Assembly: GCA_947584125.1 (NCBI GenBank) | Contig: CANPWI010000069.1 | Location: forward strand, 1-7,616 | From: an uncultured Clostridia bacterium | GTDB lineage: Bacteria > Bacillota > Clostridia > TANB77 > CAG-508 | Length of the DNA: 7,616 nt | Direction: 5' to 3' | In this document: one piece after another, positions 1-5,260 of the stretch | How the letters are laid out: every line of letters begins with the position of its first letter | How positions within the stretch are numbered: the first letter of the stretch is position 1 | Program-made: the position numbers and the translations under genes | Notes under the pieces: generated by a model | The model's database searches: none | The model's input: only the letters and a program-made list of their open reading frames with translations | Told to the model about the DNA's origin: nothing

Positions 1-2037
1 CCTGATGTTAATTTAATTTTAGCAACAGGTGGTACAGGAATGGTAAAAGCTGCATATTCTTGTGGAAAACCAGCATTAGGAGTTGGACCTGGAAATGTAC
101 CATGCTATATAGATAAAACAGCTAAATTAAAAACATCAGTAAATGATTTAGTATTATCTAAATCATTTGATAATGGAATGATTTGTGCTTCAGAGCAAGC
201 AGTAATTGTAGATGAAGAAATTCATGAAGAATTTGAAAAATTAATGAAAGAAGCAGGTTGCTATTTCCTAAATGAAAAAGAAAAACAAAAATTATTAGAT
301 AGTATGTTTATTGCTGAAAAGGGATGTGCCCTAAATGCTGATATAGTTGGACAAAGTCCTTATACAATAGCAAAAAAAGCAGGAGTAGATGTACCAATTG
401 ATACAAAAATATTGGTAGTTTCAGAGGTAGGAGTAGGAAACGATTTCCCATTCTCAAAAGAAAAATTAAGCCCAGTTCTTGCATACTATACTGTAAAAAA
501 TAGTAAACAAGGAATAGATTTAGCAGAAAAATTAATTGAATTTGGAGGACTTGGACATTCTGCAGTAATTCATTCAGAGGATGAAAATACAGTATTAGAA
601 TTTTCAAAAAGAATAAAAGCAGGAAGAATTATAGTAAATTCTCCATCAACACATGGAGCAATCGGAGATATATATAATACTAATATGCCATCACTTACAC
701 TTGGATGTGGTACTTTTGGTGGAAATTCAACAACAGCAAATGTATCTTCAGTTAATCTAATTAATGTAAAAAAAGTTGCGAAAAGGAGAGTAAATATGCA
801 GTGGTTTAAAGTTCCAAATAAAATATATTTTGAAGCTGGCTCTATAGGATATTTAGAAAAAATGCCAGAAATAACAAGAGCATTTATTGTAACAGATGCA
901 TCAATGGTAAAATTAGGATATGTAGATAAAATATTATATCATTTAAGAAAAAGAACAGATTATGTACATTCTGAGATATTCTCAGATGTTGAACCTGACC
1001 CATCTTTTGCTACTATAAAAAGAGGTGTAGCAGAAATGGAAAGATTTAAACCAGATGTTATTATAGCGCTTGGAGGTGGAAGTGCTATAGATGCAGCAAA
1101 GGGAATGTGGTTATTCTATGAGCATCCAGATGCAAATGTTGAGGGAATGAAACTTAAATTTATGGATATTAGAAAACGTACTTATAAATTCCCAAAACTT
1201 GGAGAAAAAGCAAAAATGGTAGCAATACCAACTACATCAGGAACAGGTTCAGAGGTAACATCATTTGCAGTTATTTCAGATAAAGAGAAAAATATGAAAT
1301 ATCCACTAGCAGACTATGAATTAACACCAGATGTTGCAATAATTGACCCAGACCTTGTTATGACACTTCCAAAATCTATAACAGCAGATACAGGTTTAGA
1401 TGTTTTAACACATGCAATAGAATCTTATGTTTCAAATATGGCATCTGACTATACTGATGCATTAGCTGAAAAAGCAGTTGATATAGTATTTAATTATTTA
1501 TTAAAAGCTTATGAAGATGGTTCAGATAGAGTTGCAAGAGAGAAAATGCACAATGCAAGTTGTATAGCTGGTATGGCATTTACAAATGCATTTTTAGGAA
1601 TTAACCACTCATTAGCACATAAATTAGGAGGAGAGTTCCATATACCACATGGTAGAGCAAATGCAGTTTTATTACCTTATGTAATAAAATATAATAGTTC
1701 TAAGCCAACAAAATTTGTATCTTTCCCTAAATATGAATATTTTATTGCTAACCAAAAATATGCAAATCTAGCAAGAAGATTAGGACTTAAAGCTAAAACA
1801 GACGAAGAGGGAGTAGATTCATTTATTAAAGCAATAAAAGAATTAATGGAAAAAATGAATATTCCAAAATCTTTCAAAGAAGCAGGAATAGATGAAAAAG
1901 AATATATGGCAAAAGTAGATGAACTATCTGAAAAAGCTTTTGAGGATCAATGTACAGGAGCAAATCCTAGATTACCATTAGTAACAGAATTAAAACAAAT
2001 TTTAATTGATAGTTATTACGGAAATGAAATAAAATAA
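1..2037 (+). CDS. adhE: Bifunctional acetaldehyde/alcohol dehydrogenase AdhE, 5'-truncated by window edge
   Basis: Reduces acetyl-CoA to acetaldehyde and then ethanol with two NADH; a cytoplasmic enzyme whose family forms helical spirosomes. The frame is open from base 1, so the gene starts outside the window; by recalled alignment to E. coli AdhE about 184 residues are missing. In window numbering, an NAD-binding GVGPGNVP segment lies at 27-34, and the aldehyde dehydrogenase catalytic Cys is C62 in the motif DNGMICASEQ. A linker ends near residue 265. The iron-type alcohol dehydrogenase domain follows (266-678), with GGGSAIDAAK at 358-367 and the metal ligands D467, H471, H536 and H550 in the classic spacing. 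The C-terminus is short (ends EIK) and lacks the Lys/Ala-rich tail of the E. coli protein. Both active sites look intact. Its promoter is not visible. It converges on dapB, with 26 bases between stop codons. Family assignment is very secure. Confidence 0.97.
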   Translation, partial: PDVNLILATGGTGMVKAAYSCGKPALGVGPGNVPCYIDKTAKLKTSVNDLVLSKSFDNGMICASEQAVIVDEEIHEEFEKLMKEAGCYFLNEKEKQKLLDSMFIAEKGCALNADIVGQSPYTIAKKAGVDVPIDTKILVVSEVGVGNDFPFSKEKLSPVLAYYTVKNSKQGIDLAEKLIEFGGLGHSAVIHSEDENTVLEFSKRIKAGRIIVNSPSTHGAIGDIYNTNMPSLTLGCGTFGGNSTTANVSSVNLINVKKVAKRRVNMQWFKVPNKIYFEAGSIGYLEKMPEITRAFIVTDASMVKLGYVDKILYHLRKRTDYVHSEIFSDVEPDPSFATIKRGVAEMERFKPDVIIALGGGSAIDAAKGMWLFYEHPDANVEGMKLKFMDIRKRTYKFPKLGEKAKMVAIPTTSGTGSEVTSFAVISDKEKNMKYPLADYELTPDVAIIDPDLVMTLPKSITADTGLDVLTHAIESYVSNMASDYTDALAEKAVDIVFNYLLKAYEDGSDRVAREKMHNASCIAGMAFTNAFLGINHSLAHKLGGEFHIPHGRANAVLLPYVIKYNSSKPTKFVSFPKYEYFIANQKYANLARRLGLKAKTDEEGVDSFIKAIKELMEKMNIPKSFKEAGIDEKEYMAKVDELSEKAFEDQCTGANPRLPLVTELKQILIDSYYGNEIK
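783..798 (+). promoter_or_regulatory. Candidate internal ribosome binding site and ATG in adhE
   Basis: AAGGAG at 783-788 is followed by 7 bases and an in-frame ATG at 796-798. It lies at the junction between the aldehyde and alcohol dehydrogenase domains. Initiation here would give a complete 413-residue iron-type alcohol dehydrogenase (796-2034). The site matches the strength and spacing of the SD sites of the neighbouring genes. The conserved KRR-x-N peptide at this linker is purine-rich in many AdhE proteins, so a chance match is possible. Use in the cell is inference. Confidence 0.4.
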
Positions 2038-2075
2038 AAGAAAAAGGCTTACGCCTTTTTCTTTTATTTTATTTC
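2026..2075. terminator. Shared bidirectional intrinsic terminator of adhE and dapB
   Basis: Two 23-base arms (2026-2048 and 2053-2075) are perfect reverse complements around a 4-base loop TTAC. The stem has a GGC/GCC core next to the loop, and the rest is A-rich on the left and T-rich on the right. Each strand therefore gives a hairpin followed by a T-rich run, the form expected of a Rho-independent terminator working in both directions. The TAA of adhE (2035-2037) and the TAA of dapB (2066-2064 on the minus strand) lie inside opposite arms and pair exactly. This is the only candidate terminator between the two convergent genes. Confidence 0.9.
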
Positions 2076-2819
2076 TATTAAATCATTCATACTATATAGT
2101 CCATTTGGTTTATCAATAATAAATTTACAAGCTTTTAATGCACCATCTGCAAAAACACTTCTTGAATATGATGTATGCTTTATTTCAAAAGTTTCATTTT
2201 CACTAAAAAATTGTACAGTGTGTTCTCCAACAATATTTCCACCACGAATAGAAGAAAAACCAATTTCATTTTTATCTCTTTTTGATTTGCTTTCAAATCT
2301 ATTAAAATTATAATGTAATTTATTGTCTAAGCTTTTATTAATACTATCAGCTAAAAGTAATGCTGTACCACTTGGAGCATCTATTTTTCTATTGTGATGT
2401 GTTTCTGTAATTTCTATGTCAGAATCTTTTAAAAGAGGTGATAGAAACTCTAATAATTTGCACATTAAATTAATATCATAAGACATATTTGAAGATTTAA
2501 AGATAGGTATTTCTTTTGAATATTCTTTTATTTTGTTTAATTCTTCATCAGAAAAACCTGTTGTTGCAATAACTATTGGAATTTTTTCTTTTCTTGCAAA
2601 TTCCAGTATATTAAAAGTAGCTACTGGAACAGAAAAATCAACTATAACATCAACATCATCTTTTATATCTTGTATATTATTGTATACATGGAAAGTGTTT
2701 AATCCATTATCAAATTTATCGAAACCACAACTTAAAAAAAGTTCAGGATATTGTTCCATTTGTTTTATAACTTCTTGTCCCATTCTACCATTACAACCAT
2801 TTACTAATACATTTATCAT
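2064..2819 (-). CDS. dapB: 4-hydroxy-tetrahydrodipicolinate reductase DapB
   Basis: Uses NAD(P)H to reduce the DapA product to tetrahydrodipicolinate, the second committed step toward diaminopimelate and lysine; cytoplasmic. The 251-residue product has the N-terminal dinucleotide-binding loop GCNGRMG (8-14), VDFSVP (60-65), ATTGFS (85-90), and the family signature with catalytic H141-H142 and K145 followed by DAPSGTA (147-153). A C-terminal RGGNIVGEH segment lies at 192-200. Length is close to the family norm. I chose the ATG at 2819: AAAGGA (2834-2829) lies 9 bases upstream, and MINVLVNG begins directly at the Rossmann strand. An in-frame ATG at 2837 would add six residues, but it contains the SD itself and has none of its own. 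The gene starts 18 bases after the HD gene stop, so it is probably co-transcribed and perhaps translationally coupled. It ends inside the shared terminator. Confidence 0.96.
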   Translation of the reverse strand: MINVLVNGCNGRMGQEVIKQMEQYPELFLSCGFDKFDNGLNTFHVYNNIQDIKDDVDVIVDFSVPVATFNILEFARKEKIPIVIATTGFSDEELNKIKEYSKEIPIFKSSNMSYDINLMCKLLEFLSPLLKDSDIEITETHHNRKIDAPSGTALLLADSINKSLDNKLHYNFNRFESKSKRDKNEIGFSSIRGGNIVGEHTVQFFSENETFEIKHTSYSRSVFADGALKACKFIIDKPNGLYSMNDLIEIK

Positions 2820-2837
2820 AATTTTATATCCTTTCAT

Positions 2838-3374
2838 TTATATAATTTTAAATGCCATAAGACTTAAAAATACATAAGCATATCTATGAAGAAGTCTTAA
2901 GCTTTTATTATTAAAATAAAAGTTTAAAGACTCTTTTATAGCAGAGTATTTATCTACTAAGGTAATAATAAAACTTTCCTTATACTTTGGTAATACTAAG
3001 GTAACAGGCCACATGTGTTTTAAAATTATATCTTGCTCTTTTATATTTAAATTAAAAAGCTTTAAAGAATTTTTAAGTGCAGTTTTAGGATGAGTAAATG
3101 CATGTAAGCCTTTTCTATTTTTATCTTTTATTCTCCAGTTATATAAAAATAAATCGTGTAACATACCTGCACGAGCAGCAGATACATAATCTAGACCATA
3201 TTTTTTACAAATTAAATAGCAATAATAAGATACATTCATGCAATGGTCAAAACATGTTGTATCATAATGATGATTAAATTTTTTCATTTCCAAAACGGTT
3301 TCATTTGTGATTATATCTTTTATAATATCTTCGAATTCACTATCTTTAACCGTAAGAGATTCAAATTTATTCAA
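2838..3374 (-). CDS. HD-domain metal-dependent phosphohydrolase, substrate unknown
   Basis: A 178-residue protein with the ordered HD-superfamily metal ligands: H44 (FDHCMNVS), H73-D74 (MLHDLF), H95 (FTHP), H120 (LKHMWP) and D141 (LVDKYSA). H95 and H120 go beyond the minimal H-HD-D set and suggest a two-metal site of the kind seen in phosphatases or phosphodiesterases of this superfamily. There is no signal peptide. The last 13 residues are hydrophobic apart from one Lys, too short for an assured membrane segment. The start is TTG at 3374-3372, with GGGAGG (3388-3383) 8 bases upstream; the next in-frame codon back that matters is a TAA 33 bases upstream, with no ATG between. It lies between dapA and dapB, with its own probable promoter before it and dapB 18 bases after. 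This suggests a role tied to the dap operon, but the substrate (nucleotide, lipid phosphate or other) cannot be read from the sequence. Confidence 0.85.
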   Translation of the reverse strand: MNKFESLTVKDSEFEDIIKDIITNETVLEMKKFNHHYDTTCFDHCMNVSYYCYLICKKYGLDYVSAARAGMLHDLFLYNWRIKDKNRKGLHAFTHPKTALKNSLKLFNLNIKEQDIILKHMWPVTLVLPKYKESFIITLVDKYSAIKESLNFYFNNKSLRLLHRYAYVFLSLMAFKII

Positions 3375-3382
3375 TGAAAATA

Positions 3383-3388
3383 CCTCCC
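3383..3388 (-). promoter_or_regulatory. Strong SD that fixes a TTG start for the HD gene
   Basis: On the minus strand GGGAGG is followed by 8 bases (TATTTTCA) and then TTG. No ATG or GTG lies in frame between the upstream stop and this TTG. The first in-frame ATG is codon 30, which would leave the SD stranded 87 bases further away. The rare start codon with a strong SD suggests tuned, lower expression. Confidence 0.75.
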
Positions 3389-3468
3389 TGTGTTTTTGTG
3401 TATGTTAAATATTTTTTAGATATGTAAATAAAATTTGAAACATCTATACAATTTGATATTCTATAAAC

Positions 3469-3477
3469 ATTATACCA
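3469..3477 (-). promoter_or_regulatory. Extended -10 promoter for the HD gene and dapB
   Basis: The minus strand reads TGGTATAAT, a consensus TATAAT (3474-3469) with a TG extension one base upstream. It lies just after the dapA stop codon and about 95 bases before the TTG start of the HD gene. No good -35 hexamer is visible at 16-18 bases, which the TG extension may compensate for. No terminator separates dapA from this promoter, so the HD gene and dapB could be transcribed both from here and by read-through from dapA. The roughly 85-base leader shows no riboswitch fold I recognise. Confidence 0.55.
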
Positions 3478-3485
3478 TAATTTAA

Positions 3486-4370
3486 TTATAATAATCCATA
3501 ATTTTTCATTTCTTTAAGTAGTTTTTCTTTTCCAGAAATGGACATTTCTACCAAAGGAAGTCTAGGAGTTCCAAAGTTATAACCCATCATATTTAGAGCA
3601 GCTTTAACTGGTATTGGATTTACCTCACAAAATAGTGCATCTATTAAATTAATTGATTCTAATTGTGTTTTAATTGCATCATTAATATTTCCACTAAAAA
3701 AGTTAGAAGTCATAGTAGAAAATTTTTTTGGAGCAATATTAGAAAGTACAGAAATAACTCCTAATCCACCAAGAGAAAGAACAGGTAACACTTGGTCATC
3801 ATTACCACTATAAATATGTAAATTATCTTTGCATAATGAAGCAATTTTAGCAACTTGAGATAAATTTCCACTTGCTTCTTTTATAGCAACTATGTTTTCA
3901 ATTTTAGATAATTCTAAACATGTTTCAGGTAAAATATTTACCCCTGTACGACTTGGTACATTATAAAGTATAATTGGTAAAGTAGTTTCTTTTGCTACAG
4001 CTGTATAATGAGCAATAAGTCCAGCTTGAGTAGTTTTATTATAATAAGGTGTTACAATTAAAAGTGCATCAACACCAATATTTTCTGCTATTTTAGACAT
4101 TTCTATAACATTTGCAGTATTATTTCCTCCAGTACCAGCAATAACAGAAACTCTGCCTTTTACAGTTTCTACAGCAAAACGAAGAGTATCTTCTTTTTCT
4201 TTTTGAGTCATTGTAGAAGATTCTCCAGTAGTACCACAAACAATTAATGCATTTACTCCTTCTGAAATTTGAAATTCAATTAATTTTTTAAATTCATCAA
4301 AATTTACACCAGATTCATCAAAAGGTGTACAAATTGCTGTTCCACAGCCTTTAAATATTATTTTTTTCAT
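3486..4370 (-). CDS. dapA: 4-hydroxy-tetrahydrodipicolinate synthase DapA
   Basis: Condenses pyruvate with aspartate semialdehyde, the first committed step of diaminopimelate/lysine synthesis; cytoplasmic TIM-barrel enzyme, usually a tetramer. The 294-residue product has the pyruvate-binding GTTGE (46-50, T47/T48), Y110 (TPYYNK), Y136 and R141 (YNVPSRTG) and Schiff-base K164 (VAIKEASG), each three residues beyond the E. coli equivalents. This separates it from N-acetylneuraminate lyase and other relatives. At the lysine feedback site, E. coli H53, H56 and E84 correspond to Q56, K59 and N87, which suggests a lysine-insensitive enzyme. The start is ATG at 4370, with GGAGG (4380-4376) 5 bases upstream; an in-frame ATG at 4382 overlaps the SD and would add only MEVV. 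It follows pflA on the same strand after a probable terminator and precedes the HD gene by 111 bases. Confidence 0.97.
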   Translation of the reverse strand: MKKIIFKGCGTAICTPFDESGVNFDEFKKLIEFQISEGVNALIVCGTTGESSTMTQKEKEDTLRFAVETVKGRVSVIAGTGGNNTANVIEMSKIAENIGVDALLIVTPYYNKTTQAGLIAHYTAVAKETTLPIILYNVPSRTGVNILPETCLELSKIENIVAIKEASGNLSQVAKIASLCKDNLHIYSGNDDQVLPVLSLGGLGVISVLSNIAPKKFSTMTSNFFSGNINDAIKTQLESINLIDALFCEVNPIPVKAALNMMGYNFGTPRLPLVEMSISGKEKLLKEMKNYGLL

Positions 4371-4399
4371 AACAACCTCCATCTTAACAATGTATTTAT

Positions 4400-4417
4400 T
4401 ATAATACTAGTATTATA
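4400..4417. promoter_or_regulatory. Perfect 18-base palindrome in the dapA upstream region; possible operator over promoter
   Basis: TATAATACTAGTATTATA is its own reverse complement over all 18 bases. It carries TATAAT at each end, and a second TATAAT on the dapA strand (4403-4398) overlaps its exit. It lies about 30 bases before the dapA start, in the region where a -10 element should be. The best -35 match for the first TATAAT (TTTCAT, 17 bases upstream) is poor. The symmetry is what a dimeric repressor would bind, but AT-rich DNA yields such palindromes fairly easily. Promoter location is likely; operator function is inference. Confidence 0.4.
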
Positions 4418-4440
4418 TGATAAAATAATAAAAAATGAAA

Positions 4441-4483
4441 TAGAAAAAAGAAAAAAAGAAGAAATCATAATTGAAATCTTCTT
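4441..4483 (-). terminator. Weak intrinsic terminator after pflA
   Basis: On the minus strand AAGAAGA (4483-4477) pairs with TCTTCTT (4462-4456) to form a 7-base stem around a 14-base loop. The stem runs straight into a long T-rich tract (about 4457-4441) interrupted only by single C residues. The stem starts inside the pflA stop codon. It is AT-rich and therefore weak, but the T-tract is long, and this is the only candidate end for the pfl transcript before dapA. Some read-through into dapA is plausible. Confidence 0.5.
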
Positions 4484-5204
4484 AATTTATTCCTAATATT
4501 TCTTTTGCACGATTAATATCATCAGAAGTAGCATTTCTAATATCTGATAGGGGATAGGTATAGCCTAAATGTTCCCATTTAAATCTGCCACTATTATGAT
4601 ATGGCAAAAGCTCAATTTTTTCTACTGTTTTTAAAGTAGAAATAAATTCCTTAAGTTTTAATAAATCATCTTTAGAGTCTGTAATAGTAGGTATTAATAC
4701 TTGTCGTATCCACATTTTAATATTGTTGTCACTTAAGTATTTTGCAAAATTTAATTCTTTCTCGTTTGTAAAACCAACAAGTTCTTTGCATTTTTCTTTA
4801 TCTATATGCTTAATATCTAATAATACTAAATCTGTTAAAGACAAAAGTTTTTTTATTTTATCTGTTAATTCAACCATTCCAGATGTATCTATTGCTAAAT
4901 GAAAATCGTATTCTTTTAATTTTGTAAAAAGTTCTATCAAAAAATCTACTTGAAGTAGTGGTTCGCCACCGCTTACTGTAACACCACCACCAGAAGGCTT
5001 TATATAGTTTTGATATTTTAAAATTCTAGAAACTAATTCATCTGTATGAATTAATTCTCCACAATTTAAGTTCCAAGTATCTCTATTATGGCAATATTTA
5101 CATTTTAAATGGCAACCTTGCATAAAAATTACAAACCTTATACCAGGTCCATCAACAGTACCAAAAGACTCAAAAGAATGAATTTTTCCAATAGTATTAC
5201 TCAT
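4482..5204 (-). CDS. pflA: Pyruvate formate-lyase activating enzyme (radical SAM)
   Basis: Uses S-adenosylmethionine and a [4Fe-4S] cluster to abstract a hydrogen from the glycyl-radical site of PflB, switching it on under anaerobic conditions. The 240-residue product carries the radical SAM motif CxxxCxxC at C31, C35 and C38 (CHLKCKYC), preceded by GTVDGPGIRFVIFMQG typical of PFL activases. SGGEP (78-82) binds SAM, LLDIKH lies at 128-133 and LLPYHNSG at 199-206. There is no ferredoxin-like insert with extra clusters, which argues for the classic PFL activase rather than an activator of glycerol dehydratase or a decarboxylase. AAAGGA (5217-5212) lies 7 bases before the ATG. It follows pflB by 56 bases, the usual operon order. 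Directly beside its substrate gene, the assignment is secure. Confidence 0.96.
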   Translation of the reverse strand: MSNTIGKIHSFESFGTVDGPGIRFVIFMQGCHLKCKYCHNRDTWNLNCGELIHTDELVSRILKYQNYIKPSGGGVTVSGGEPLLQVDFLIELFTKLKEYDFHLAIDTSGMVELTDKIKKLLSLTDLVLLDIKHIDKEKCKELVGFTNEKELNFAKYLSDNNIKMWIRQVLIPTITDSKDDLLKLKEFISTLKTVEKIELLPYHNSGRFKWEHLGYTYPLSDIRNATSDDINRAKEILGIN

Positions 5205-5231
5205 AATGTTTTCCTTTCATATAAAAATGTA

Positions 5232-5254
5232 GGGGCTTAGATTATGAAAGCCCC
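5232..5254 (-). terminator. Intercistronic hairpin between pflB and pflA, probable partial terminator
   Basis: GGGGCTT and AAGCCCC form a perfect 7-base stem with a 9-base loop, six bases after the pflB stop. It is one of the few GC-rich segments outside genes in this window. On the minus strand it is followed by TACATTTTTAT, which is a short and interrupted T-run. The form suggests partial termination or 3'-end protection of pflB mRNA, giving more pflB than pflA transcript, rather than a complete stop. pflA has no obvious promoter of its own in the 56-base gap. Confidence 0.6.
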
Positions 5255-5260
5255 AAAATA

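Noticed and set aside
308..607. Open frame on the minus strand inside adhE
   Set aside because: It is antisense to conserved aldehyde dehydrogenase sequence, Leu/Phe-rich as expected from reverse-reading AT-rich codons, and resembles no family I know.
1677..1877. Short open frame on the minus strand inside the alcohol dehydrogenase domain of adhE
   Set aside because: Antisense to a secure gene with no supporting context.
2533..2877. Open frame on the plus strand across dapB and its junction with the HD gene
   Set aside because: Antisense to conserved DapB motifs, low-complexity composition, and it crosses a gene boundary.
3375..3468. Structured regulatory leader before the HD gene
   Set aside because: Only short imperfect repeats such as TAGATGT versus ACATATCTA are seen. 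They give no convincing stem in such AT-rich sequence.
4371..4481. Lysine riboswitch or T-box before dapA
   Set aside because: The gap is only about 110 bases, much of it terminator and promoter-like sequence. No lysine aptamer core and no T-box consensus are visible.
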